This document shows, one piece after another, positions 27,533-35,739 of a DNA stretch of 64,000 nucleotides (its first letter is position 1; every line of letters starts with the position of its first letter). The notes below the pieces were generated by a model, which worked only from the letters and a program-made list of their open reading frames with translations, searched no databases and had not been told where the DNA came from. The translations under genes and the position numbers were made by a program. This DNA is from an uncultured Eubacterium sp. (GTDB lineage Bacteria > Bacillota > Clostridia > Lachnospirales > Lachnospiraceae): contig CAMWXD010000003.1 of the NCBI GenBank assembly GCA_947178105.1, positions 85,193 through 149,192 on the forward strand, read 5' to 3'.

Positions 27533-28689
27533 GAAAGAAAGTGTGTATTGTCACAGGTACAAGGGCTGAATATGGACTATTGAGGCCGATTATAGATAAA
27601 GTATACAGAGCAGAAAATTTAGAATTGCAGTTAGTGGTGACAGGAATGCATCTTTCACCGGAATTTGGATTAACTTATCAAGAAATTGAGAGTCATGGCT
27701 ATCCTATTACATCAAAAATTGAAATGCTCTTAAGTTCAGATACTTCTGTTGGTATTACAAAGTCTATGGGAGTTGCATTATTTGGTTTTGCAGATTGCTT
27801 TGAGCAAAATCAACCAGACCTTCTGGTGATCCTGGGTGATCGCTATGAAATGCTTATGGCGGCATCGGCTGCAATGGTTGCTAAGATTCCAATTGCCCAC
27901 ATACATGGAGGGGAATTAACAGAAGGTGTCATGGATGAAGCAATCCGGCATTCTATTACAAAAATGAGCCATATCCATTTTACTGCTACAGAAGAGTATC
28001 GAAAACGTGTAATCCAGTTGGGTGAGCAGCCAGAAATGGTTTATAATGTCGGTGCATTGGGAATAGAAAATATAAAGGAGTTAAAGCTGTTAGACAAAGA
28101 ATCTTTGGAACAACAGCTTGGTTTTCATTTTACTTCCCGTACAATTATGGTAACATATCATCCTGTCATATTGGATGATATTACTACGGAGAGACAATTT
28201 AAAGATATTTTGGATGTGATACACGAAGAAAAAGATATTTATGTAATATTTACAAAAGCTAATTCAGATATGGATGGAAGGATTATTAACAGGATGATAG
28301 ATGATTTTGTCAAAAACCACATGGATAGGTGCGCGGCATATACTTCTCTGGGGCAGATGAAATATTTAAGCGCCTTACAATATTGCAGAGCGGTTGTGGG
28401 AAATTCATCAAGTGGAATTATTGAAGTGCCTTCGTTTGGAATTCCTACTGTAAATATCGGTAACAGGCAAAAGCGGAGATTACAGGCAGAATCAGTCATT
28501 AATTGTCAAAATGAAAAAAATCAAATCAGGGAAGCATTAAAGAAAGCATTGTCAGGTGATTTTGCAAAAGAGGCTGCGCGTGTGAGAAATCCGTATGAAG
28601 GAGAACATACATCAGAGCAAATTATGTCTGTTATTTATCAGGCTTTAGAAAATGGGATTGAAAAGAAAAAAGTATTTTATGATATTTGA
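27529..28689 (+). CDS. legG: Hydrolysing UDP-sugar 2-epimerase (LegG/NeuC family)
   Basis: A 386-aa UDP-N-acetylglucosamine 2-epimerase fold protein: CIVTGTRAEYGLLRPIIDKV at the N-terminus, VILGDRYEML, HIHGGELTEGVMDEAIRHS and VGNSSSGIIEVPSFG. In the legionaminic acid route, LegG releases UDP and inverts C2 of UDP-2,4-diacetamido-2,4,6-trideoxyglucose to give 2,4-diacetamido-2,4,6-trideoxymannose. NeuC would use UDP-GlcNAc instead. The presence of LegB and LegC homologues favours the legionaminic substrate. ATG 27529 overlaps the preceding stop by 4 nt. Confidence 0.82.
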   Translation: MRKKVCIVTGTRAEYGLLRPIIDKVYRAENLELQLVVTGMHLSPEFGLTYQEIESHGYPITSKIEMLLSSDTSVGITKSMGVALFGFADCFEQNQPDLLVILGDRYEMLMAASAAMVAKIPIAHIHGGELTEGVMDEAIRHSITKMSHIHFTATEEYRKRVIQLGEQPEMVYNVGALGIENIKELKLLDKESLEQQLGFHFTSRTIMVTYHPVILDDITTERQFKDILDVIHEEKDIYVIFTKANSDMDGRIINRMIDDFVKNHMDRCAAYTSLGQMKYLSALQYCRAVVGNSSSGIIEVPSFGIPTVNIGNRQKRRLQAESVINCQNEKNQIREALKKALSGDFAKEAARVRNPYEGEHTSEQIMSVIYQALENGIEKKKVFYDI

Positions 28690-28721
28690 CGGAGAGCATT
28701 TTAACGATAGGAGTTTGTATA

Positions 28722-29375
28722 ATGTGTTCGGATATTATTTTGGTTGGAAGCGGCGGATGTATGCGAGAACTTGCATGGCAGATACAGGAATTAAATAAGG
28801 AAAAGCAAACATGGAATGTATTGGGCTATGTGGACAATGTGCCACCTGCAAAGGGAAGCTCTGTTTGTGTGGGAACGCAAGAGCTGTTATATCTGGGGAA
28901 TGACGATTATTTGTTAGGAAGAAAAGAGCAAACTAACATAGCGATTTGTGTGGGGTCTCCCTCTTTGCGGAAAAAGATTGCGTTCAAATTGTTGCATAAT
29001 CCCTGTATACAATTTCCAAATTTGATTTTAAGTAATACAAAAATCAGCACAGATATAAAACTTGGAAAAGGATGTATTATAAGTATGGATGCACGTGTAT
29101 CCACGAATGTAGTTATTGGTGATTTTGTATTTATAAATACTGGAAGCATGGTTTGTCATGACGGAAGAATTTCAGATTATGTCTCTCTGGGTCCGGATGT
29201 AAAATTGGCAGGTGCGGTAAGCGTTGGTATGAATAGTGAACTTGGAATTTCTACGAAAGTAATTCAAGGTGTAAAAATCGCAGATTATGTGATTACTGGT
29301 GCAGGAACTGCTGTAGTTCGGAATCTGGAAAGAGCAGGAACATATGTTGGTGTGCCAGCACATCAAATTAGATGA
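28722..29375 (+). CDS. legH: NeuD/PglD-type N-acetyltransferase (LegH-like)
   Basis: A 217-aa left-handed beta-helix acyltransferase. The N-terminal Rossmann-like part starts MCSDIILVGSGGCMRELAWQ. Hexapeptide repeats run from about residue 100 (IKLGKGCIISMDARVSTNVV) and end VGVPAHQIR. ATG 28722 follows AGGAG at 28709-28713. LegH acetylates the 4-amino group of UDP-2-acetamido-4-amino-2,4,6-trideoxyglucose with acetyl-CoA, between LegC and LegG in the pathway. NeuD-type O-acetylation of the nonulosonate is a possible alternative. Confidence 0.78.
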   Translation: MCSDIILVGSGGCMRELAWQIQELNKEKQTWNVLGYVDNVPPAKGSSVCVGTQELLYLGNDDYLLGRKEQTNIAICVGSPSLRKKIAFKLLHNPCIQFPNLILSNTKISTDIKLGKGCIISMDARVSTNVVIGDFVFINTGSMVCHDGRISDYVSLGPDVKLAGAVSVGMNSELGISTKVIQGVKIADYVITGAGTAVVRNLERAGTYVGVPAHQIR

Positions 29376-29395
29376 GGATATAAAGAGGTATTGAT

Positions 29396-30391
29396 ATGGA
29401 AATAGTCATCATAGCGGAAGCTGGTGTCAATCATAATGGAAATATGGCTTTGGCGAAGCAGATGATAGATGCAGCCAGCAAATCGGGATCTGATTATATT
29501 AAATTTCAGACATTTATTCCTGAAAAGTTAGTCACATGTTATGCAACGAAGGCAGAGTATCAGAAAGAAAATACGAATCGCAATGAATCACAATTAAAAA
29601 TGCTGCGTGAACTGGCATTGACATATGAAAATTTTATAGAACTGAAAGACTATTGCCGTCAGACAGGGATTGGATTTCTTTCAACCCCTTTTGATTTGGA
29701 TAGTGTTGCTTTTTTAAATCAGTTGGATATGGATTTCTGGAAGCTGCCTTCTGGAGAAATAACAAATCTGCCATATTTAGAAGCAATCGCATTGACACAC
29801 AAGAGAGTAGTGATGTCTACAGGAATGAGTGAGTTGGAGGAAATTCATGATGCCATTCATGTTTTAGAAAAAAATGGAGCTGGGGAGATTACGTTGCTTC
29901 ATTGTAATACAGAATATCCAACTCCTTTTTCAGATGTCAATTTGCTTGCAATGAAAGAGATGGCGGATATATTTCAGAAACCTGTTGGGTATTCGGATCA
30001 TACAGTAGGAATAGAGGTTCCTATTGCAGCAGCGGCATTAGGTGCGGTGGTGATTGAAAAACATTTTACACTTGACAAGGGTATGGCAGGACCAGATCAC
30101 AGAGCAAGCCTGGAACCAGATGAATTAGATGCTATGGTTAAAGCGATTCGTAACATTGAAAAAAGTCTAGGAGACGGAAAAAAAAGGCGGACGAAGTCGG
30201 AAGAGAAAAATTACCAGGCAGCAAGAAAAAGTATTGTGGCAAAAAGCTGTATAAAAGCCGGAGATGTATTTACAGAAGAAAATATTGCGGTCAAGCGGCC
30301 AGGAACTGGTATTAGCCCAATGAGGTGGTATGAAATCATTGGCAAGAGATCACAAAGGGATTACGAGAAAGATGAATTATTAGCAGAATAG
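29396..30391 (+). CDS. legI: NeuB-family nonulosonate synthase (LegI, N,N'-diacetyllegionaminate synthase)
   Basis: A 331-aa protein with the NeuB TIM barrel (IIAEAGVNHNGNMALAKQMI, GFLSTPFDLDS, KLPSGEI, LLHCNTEYPTP, GYSDHT, VIEKHFTLD) and a C-terminal SAF/antifreeze-like domain from about residue 275. It condenses phosphoenolpyruvate with the 6-carbon amino sugar to give the 9-carbon nonulosonic acid. It lies between the acetyltransferase and CMP-synthetase genes. Family membership is certain. The legionaminic rather than sialic product follows from the adjacent LegB and LegC. Confidence 0.88.
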   Translation: MEIVIIAEAGVNHNGNMALAKQMIDAASKSGSDYIKFQTFIPEKLVTCYATKAEYQKENTNRNESQLKMLRELALTYENFIELKDYCRQTGIGFLSTPFDLDSVAFLNQLDMDFWKLPSGEITNLPYLEAIALTHKRVVMSTGMSELEEIHDAIHVLEKNGAGEITLLHCNTEYPTPFSDVNLLAMKEMADIFQKPVGYSDHTVGIEVPIAAAALGAVVIEKHFTLDKGMAGPDHRASLEPDELDAMVKAIRNIEKSLGDGKKRRTKSEEKNYQAARKSIVAKSCIKAGDVFTEENIAVKRPGTGISPMRWYEIIGKRSQRDYEKDELLAE

Positions 30392-30410
30392 TTTTTGGGA
30401 GGGCTTACAT

Positions 30411-31115
30411 ATGAAAGCTATAGCTATTATTACTGCACGAAGTGGTTCAAAAGGTTTGAAAGATAAAAATATAAAAATATTGAATGGAAAACCATTAATA
30501 GCATATACAATAGAAGCTGCAATGAGTTCTGGTTGTTTTGACTGTGTGCATGTATCTACTGACAGTCTTGAATATGCAGAAATAGCGAAGCAATATGGGG
30601 CAGAGGTTCCGTTTTTAAGAGAAAAAAATCTAGCATCAGATACAGCAAGCAGTTGGGATGTAATGCGCAGTGTGATAGAAAAATATGCATGTATGGGACA
30701 AGACTTTAAATGTGCAATGCTTCTTCAGCCTACGTCTCCGTTGCGTACCGCAGAGGATATTCAAAATGCATTTGTTCTTCTAAATGAAAAAAATGCAGAA
30801 GCGGTAATAGGAGTCTGTGAAATAGAGCATTCTCCTCTTTGGTGTAATGTCTTACAAGAGGATGGGAATATGAAAGGTTTCCTAAAAACGGAATATAGGG
30901 TCCCAAGACAGCAGCTTCCTGTTTATTATCGTATTAATGGCGCGATTTATCTGGTAAATACAGATTTTTTAATGAAACATGGAAATGTATTTGATAAGGA
31001 TTCTTATGCATATATTATGCCGAAAGAGAGATCTGTTGATATAGACAGTATGGTAGATTTTTTATTTGTTGAAGCATATATGAGAGAAATGAATTTGACT
31101 TATATACAGAACTAG
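30411..31115 (+). CDS. legF: CMP-nonulosonate cytidylyltransferase (LegF/NeuA family)
   Basis: A 234-aa protein with the NeuA signature IITARSGSKGLKDKNIK at residues 5-21 and the downstream LLQPTSPLRTAEDI motif. It activates the nonulosonic acid with CTP, giving the CMP-sugar used by Maf. The ribosome site GGGAGGGC precedes ATG 30411 by about 8 nt. It ends the legGHIF run; a methyltransferase gene follows. Confidence 0.88.
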   Translation: MKAIAIITARSGSKGLKDKNIKILNGKPLIAYTIEAAMSSGCFDCVHVSTDSLEYAEIAKQYGAEVPFLREKNLASDTASSWDVMRSVIEKYACMGQDFKCAMLLQPTSPLRTAEDIQNAFVLLNEKNAEAVIGVCEIEHSPLWCNVLQEDGNMKGFLKTEYRVPRQQLPVYYRINGAIYLVNTDFLMKHGNVFDKDSYAYIMPKERSVDIDSMVDFLFVEAYMREMNLTYIQN

Positions 31116-31163
31116 AGATAATAAGGATAAAATTGTTTGTATAAAAGAAGGGAGAATAAAAAA

Positions 31164-32198
31164 ATGAAAAGAGTTGCGTTATTTGGAATTGGGCCGGAGG
31201 CTAATGGTATTGTACAAGAGTTTTTATCATTATATTTGCCAACTGTTCAGATAGATTCCATTTTCTTTAATGATAGTAAAGTGTGGGGGATACAAGTTGC
31301 ACCTAATATTGTGATCGAGAGGCCATCAGATATCATCCACCATCATTTTGATATGCTTATTATTTGTGCAGTTCCATCATACGTAAAGGCTGTGATGGCT
31401 TTATTGACAGAAAAGCTGGGTATAGAAGAACAGAAAATTGTTACTTATTATGAGTGGTTAAGATTCAATGTTGGAATACATAAAATTGACTGGGAAGGAG
31501 TATACAATGAATCAGATATTCTTGATAGATTAAAACAATGCGGGACATTAAATGATCTTGAACAATATTATTATAACGAGCCACATCGTGAGATGATAAA
31601 ATATTTACATTATTTTGAAGTATATGACAGACATTTTAATAAATATCGAAATACTGATTGCGTTGTGGTTGAAATAGGTATCTGTAAAGGGGGTTCTTTG
31701 CAGATGTGGAAAAATTATTTTGGCAAAAATGCAGAGATCATTGGTATTGATATTGATGAATCTACGCTTGCTTTTGCTGAAGACCAGATAACTGTTGAAA
31801 TAGGGTCTCAGTCAGATCAGGATTTTTGGAAGAAATTCAAAGAAAAGTATCCAAGAGTGGATATATTGATTGATGATGGCGGGCATACGATGCGTCAGCA
31901 GATTGTAACCTTTGAAGAAATGTTTGATCATATAGCAGAGGATGGTGTTTATTTATGTGAAGATATGCATTCGTCATATTGGGGAAGATTTGGAGGAGGG
32001 TATAAGAATCCAACATCTTATATTGAGTATACAAAAAACTTTATTGATTATATAAATGCATGGTATACTCCTGAAATAAATGAAAATAATCCATATACAA
32101 ATAGTATGCATAGCTTACATTATTATGATAGTATGTTGGTAATTGAAAAAAGAAAGATGTATCGCTCTGCCTGTATTACAACTGGGAATATGAGCTGA
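31164..32198 (+). CDS. Class I SAM-dependent methyltransferase of glycan type
   Basis: A 344-aa protein. About 110 N-terminal residues look like a small Rossmann-type domain (VALFGIGPEANGIVQEFL). A methyltransferase domain follows from about residue 160 (VVEIGICKGGSLQMWKNYF, IIGIDID, then ILIDDGGHTMRQQ and YLCEDMHSSYWG). The GGH motif after two Asp residues resembles the macrolide and cephamycin O-methyltransferase group (MycE/CmcI-like). ATG 31164 follows AAGGGAGA; TTG 31137 is in frame but has no such site. It is likely to O-methylate a sugar of the flagellar glycan. With two FkbM domains upstream this makes three methyltransferase domains in the island. Confidence 0.78.
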   Translation: MKRVALFGIGPEANGIVQEFLSLYLPTVQIDSIFFNDSKVWGIQVAPNIVIERPSDIIHHHFDMLIICAVPSYVKAVMALLTEKLGIEEQKIVTYYEWLRFNVGIHKIDWEGVYNESDILDRLKQCGTLNDLEQYYYNEPHREMIKYLHYFEVYDRHFNKYRNTDCVVVEIGICKGGSLQMWKNYFGKNAEIIGIDIDESTLAFAEDQITVEIGSQSDQDFWKKFKEKYPRVDILIDDGGHTMRQQIVTFEEMFDHIAEDGVYLCEDMHSSYWGRFGGGYKNPTSYIEYTKNFIDYINAWYTPEINENNPYTNSMHSLHYYDSMLVIEKRKMYRSACITTGNMS

Positions 32199-32271
32199 AA
32201 AATAAGCTGAAAAGCAATAAAACATGATATAGTATTAACAAGAAAATAAAGACAAAGGAGTACATATTCCC

Positions 32272-33252
32272 ATGAAAAAAGTATTAGTAACCGGAGCTGA
32301 CGGCTTCATCGGCAGCCATCTTACAGAAAGCTTACTGGAAAAAGGCTATGAAGTCAAAGCCTTTTCCTATTACAATTCCTTCAACACCTGGGGTTGGCTG
32401 GATACGCTGCCAAAGGAGAAATTAAACCAGATTGATATCTTTACGGGCGATATCCGTGATCCAAACGGTGTGCGCACCGCACTGCGCGGTGTGGATACCG
32501 TATTTCATCTTGCTGCTTTGATTGCAATTCCATTCAGCTATCATTCACCGGATTCTTATGTTGATACAAACATCAAAGGCACCTTAAATGTTTTGCAGGC
32601 GGCAAGGGATCTGTCTCTGGAACGGGTGCTGGTGACTTCTACTTCGGAGGTCTATGGTACGGCACAGTATGTACCAATTGATGAACGCCATCCGTTTCAG
32701 GGCCAGTCTCCATATTCAGCTACAAAAATTGGAGCAGACCGGCTGGCAGAGAGCTTTTACCGCAGTTTTGAGACGCCGGTTTCTATTGTGCGCCCGTTTA
32801 ATACGTATGGGCCAAGGCAGTCGGCAAGAGCAGTTATTCCAACGATTATTACGCAGTTAATAGCGGGAAAGACAGAGATTAAACTTGGTTCTTTGACTCC
32901 AACCAGAGATTTTAATTATGTTAAGGATACGGCAGCAGGATTTATTGCGATTGCAGAATCTGACCAGACAGTTGGCGAAGAGATCAATATAGCGACTCAA
33001 CAGGAGATTTCTATTGGAGATCTTGCAAAGGAGATTATTGCTCAGATTAATCCAAATGCGCAGATTGTATGTGAAGAAGAACGGCTGCGTCCGCAAAAGA
33101 GCGAAGTGAATCGTCTGCTTGGTTCAAATGAGAAAATTAAAAAACTGACAGATTGGAAGCAGCAGTATACGTTTGCACAGGGGATAGCAGAGACGATCTC
33201 CTGGATACGGGCACATATAGATCATTATAAGACAGATCTCTATAATATTTGA
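32272..33252 (+). CDS. legB: UDP-GlcNAc 4,6-dehydratase (LegB family, extended SDR)
   Basis: A 326-aa extended short-chain dehydrogenase. The NAD-binding GADGFIGS is at residues 8-15, the catalytic Tyr148-x-x-x-Lys152 lies in SPYSATKIGAD, and the substrate-side motif is RPFNTYGPRQS. LegB makes the 4-keto-6-deoxy sugar that LegC aminates, the first committed step to legionaminic acid. The ribosome site AAAGGAG lies at about 32254. The coding sequence is visibly GC-richer than the preceding glycosyltransferases, suggesting that legB-legC-ptmE has a different history from the AT-rich block upstream. Confidence 0.87.
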   Translation: MKKVLVTGADGFIGSHLTESLLEKGYEVKAFSYYNSFNTWGWLDTLPKEKLNQIDIFTGDIRDPNGVRTALRGVDTVFHLAALIAIPFSYHSPDSYVDTNIKGTLNVLQAARDLSLERVLVTSTSEVYGTAQYVPIDERHPFQGQSPYSATKIGADRLAESFYRSFETPVSIVRPFNTYGPRQSARAVIPTIITQLIAGKTEIKLGSLTPTRDFNYVKDTAAGFIAIAESDQTVGEEINIATQQEISIGDLAKEIIAQINPNAQIVCEEERLRPQKSEVNRLLGSNEKIKKLTDWKQQYTFAQGIAETISWIRAHIDHYKTDLYNI

Positions 33253-33314
33253 TCAGAAGTTGACCGAAATATAAAAGGAGTATAAAATTTTAAGTAAAAA
33301 ACAGGAGGAGGAAT

Positions 33315-34499
33315 ATGGATCATTTCATACCGCTGTCTATTCCTAATTTTGAGGGTAATGAATCAAAGTATGTAAATGACGCACTGGATCAGGGATGGGT
33401 CTCTACGGGCGGCGCTTATATCAGCACATTAGAGCAGAAAATGTCTGATTTTTTACAGACAGAGCAGACGGCTGCGTGCCAAAGTGGTACGGCAGCGCTG
33501 CATCTGTCTTTAATTGCATGTGATGTGCAGCCAGGAGACTTAGTCATTGTACCGACATTGACCTTTATTGCAGCAGTGAATCCGGTAAGATATCAGTTTG
33601 CAGATCCAGTTTTTATAGATTGTGACAATAGTCTGTGTATCGATCCGATAAAGTTGGAGCAGTTTTGCCGGGAAGAATGTGAAAAGTCAGATACAGGTTT
33701 GAAACATAAGAAAACAGGCAGGCTTGTAAAAGCGTTGATTGTTGTCCATGTATTTGGAAATCTTGCAGACATGGAAGCAGTGATGAGAATTGCGGATACT
33801 TATGGGCTGTATGTGATTGAAGATGCGACTGAAGCACTTGGTACGAAGTATGTAGAGGGAAGGTATGCAGGAAAATATGCAGGTACAATAGGTGATTTTG
33901 GAACATTTTCGTTTAATGGGAATAAAATCATAACGACGGGCGGCGGAGGCGCCGTTACTGCAAGAAAAGCAGAGGATGTGGAGCATCTACGGTATTTGTC
34001 TACACAGGCAAAGGATGATCCGCATTATTATATTCATCATGAGATCGGATATAACTATCGTATGACAAATTTGCAGGCAGCGCTTGGCGTGGCACAGATG
34101 GAGGAGCTGCCGGAGTTTATTCATAGAAAACAGCGGAATTATGAGCTATACAAACAGATTTTTGAAGGATTTTCTTTGGGGCAGTTGCTTCCGTTTCGGG
34201 AAGGGACAAGCGCAAACAAATGGTTTTATTCGCTGGATATTGAGATAGACCAAATTGACGGTGAAGTGCGTGACGTGATTGAGCGCCTGCAAAAGAAAGG
34301 TATTCAGACACGTCCGGTCTGGGGCCTGATCCATGAACAGAAACCATATGAGGGGGCGATCACTTATCATATTGAACAGGCAATACATTACAGTCAGCGT
34401 ATATTGAATCTTCCGTGCAGTACACAGATAACGGAGGATGAAGTTCGTTATACAGGGGAGACTGTTATGGAAGTGCTGGAAGAATTACATATGAAGTAA
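33315..34499 (+). CDS. legC: LegC-type PLP-dependent aminotransferase
   Basis: A 394-aa DegT/DnrJ/EryC1-family aminotransferase. The PLP lysine is K204 in FSFNGNKIITTGGGG, the cofactor Asp lies in VIEDATEALGT, and YNYRMTNLQAALG is also present. It transfers an amino group from glutamate to the 4-keto sugar made by LegB. The ribosome site AGGAGGAG precedes ATG 33315. The gap to legB is 62 bp. Together with legB and legGHIF it completes the path from UDP-GlcNAc (or GDP-GlcNAc) to CMP-legionaminate. Confidence 0.87.
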   Translation: MDHFIPLSIPNFEGNESKYVNDALDQGWVSTGGAYISTLEQKMSDFLQTEQTAACQSGTAALHLSLIACDVQPGDLVIVPTLTFIAAVNPVRYQFADPVFIDCDNSLCIDPIKLEQFCREECEKSDTGLKHKKTGRLVKALIVVHVFGNLADMEAVMRIADTYGLYVIEDATEALGTKYVEGRYAGKYAGTIGDFGTFSFNGNKIITTGGGGAVTARKAEDVEHLRYLSTQAKDDPHYYIHHEIGYNYRMTNLQAALGVAQMEELPEFIHRKQRNYELYKQIFEGFSLGQLLPFREGTSANKWFYSLDIEIDQIDGEVRDVIERLQKKGIQTRPVWGLIHEQKPYEGAITYHIEQAIHYSQRILNLPCSTQITEDEVRYTGETVMEVLEELHMK

Positions 34500-34522
34500 T
34501 ATCAGGGAAGATACTCTGTGAT

Positions 34523-34584
34523 GCGAAGGAAGTCAGGAAGACGATAAGAGGAAATGGAAAATCCTCTGATAGCGAAGGAAGTCA
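34523..34584 (+). repeat. 13-bp direct repeat between legC and the PtmE-like gene
   Basis: GCGAAGGAAGTCA occurs at 34523-34535 and again, exactly, at 34572-34584, and similarity extends on both sides (CTCTG...GCGAAGGAAGTCA...GGA). This looks like a small duplication of a ribosome-site region in the intergenic space; the second copy leads into AGGAGG before the next start. Confidence 0.6.
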
Positions 34585-34593
34585 AGGAGGACA

Positions 34594-35682
34594 ATGGAGA
34601 TCATGAACAGCGAGCAGTTGAAGGGCTTTCTATCAGCAGGTAATATAACTGTTGTAGAAGCTATGCAGAAAATTGATGCAAACGCAAAAGGAATTTTGTT
34701 TCTCGTAGATGAAGTATGCAGGCTTGAGGGAGTAGTGACAGATGGGGATATTCGCCGGTGGATTATCAGAACCGCGGATTTGCAGCAGCGTATATCAGAA
34801 ATGATGAATAAGTCGCCAAAGTATATATGTCTGAAAGAAATTCATACAGCAATCGAATATATGGATCGAATGCAGATTAATGTTCTGCCTGTATTAGATC
34901 CGTCTGGCAAAGTCGTCGACGTGATTGTCCGGGATGAAAGCGGGGACATTAAGATGCCGATGCCGGCGGAACATTTGCTAAATAATGTAGATGTTGTAAT
35001 TATGGCAGGCGGCAAAGGAACACGTCTGTATCCATATACGAAAATTTTACCAAAACCGCTGATCCCGATTGGAGATGTGCCGATTATGGAGCGGATTATT
35101 GGACGCTTTTGTGATTATGGGGTAAAGAATTTTATTGCGACTTTGAATTATCGTAAGACGATGATACGTTCTTATTTTGCAGATTTAATGACCAATTATA
35201 GAATGGACTATGTAGAAGAAAATAAGCCTCTTGGGACAGCAGGGAGCCTGAAGCTGATAGATAAAGCGTTTGAAAAACCTTTTATTGTTACGAATTGCGA
35301 TATTTTAATTGATGCTGATTATACAGATATATACAAGCACCATTGTGAGTCGGGAAATATGCTTACGATCGTAACCGCGTTGAAAAATATTGTAGTTCCG
35401 TATGGAGTAGTGAATGCAAAGGAAAATGCGATCGTAGATTCCATGGAAGAAAAACCAAAGATGTCTTATTTTGTAAATACAGGAATGTACGTATTGAATC
35501 CGGAACTGCTGGACTGGATTCCCAAAGATACATTTTATCACATGACAAATCTTGCCGATGATTTGTTAAAACATGGAAAACAGGTGGGAATGTATCCGAT
35601 TAGCGAAGATTCCTTTTTGGATATGGGTGAATTTGAAGAAATGCGCCGGATGGAGCAGAAGCTGAATTTAAAAGCAGAGTGA
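34594..35682 (+). CDS. ptmE: PtmE-like sugar-1-phosphate nucleotidyltransferase with CBS domains
   Basis: A 362-aa protein. A tandem CBS module (about residues 1-125) precedes a nucleotidyltransferase domain beginning VVIMAGGKGTRLYPYTKILP at about residue 132. This fusion is typical of PtmE, the GlcN-1-phosphate guanylyltransferase that feeds GDP-sugars into legionaminic acid synthesis in Campylobacter. Its presence suggests the pathway here may start from a GDP- rather than a UDP-linked sugar. ATG 34594 is only 3 nt from AGGAGG (34585-34590); ATG 34603 (spacing 12) is equally possible. Confidence 0.8.
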   Translation: MEIMNSEQLKGFLSAGNITVVEAMQKIDANAKGILFLVDEVCRLEGVVTDGDIRRWIIRTADLQQRISEMMNKSPKYICLKEIHTAIEYMDRMQINVLPVLDPSGKVVDVIVRDESGDIKMPMPAEHLLNNVDVVIMAGGKGTRLYPYTKILPKPLIPIGDVPIMERIIGRFCDYGVKNFIATLNYRKTMIRSYFADLMTNYRMDYVEENKPLGTAGSLKLIDKAFEKPFIVTNCDILIDADYTDIYKHHCESGNMLTIVTALKNIVVPYGVVNAKENAIVDSMEEKPKMSYFVNTGMYVLNPELLDWIPKDTFYHMTNLADDLLKHGKQVGMYPISEDSFLDMGEFEEMRRMEQKLNLKAE

Positions 35683-35739
35683 TTTGGAAGGAGAGATTGG
35701 AAGAGGATAAAAGAATGATGGGAGGGGGAGATGGGTTAG

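Noticed and set aside
27529..31115. Sialic acid (Neu5Ac) synthesis neuCDBA
   Set aside because: The enzyme families overlap, but nearby LegB, LegC and PtmE homologues make the 6-deoxy diamino legionaminic route far more likely.
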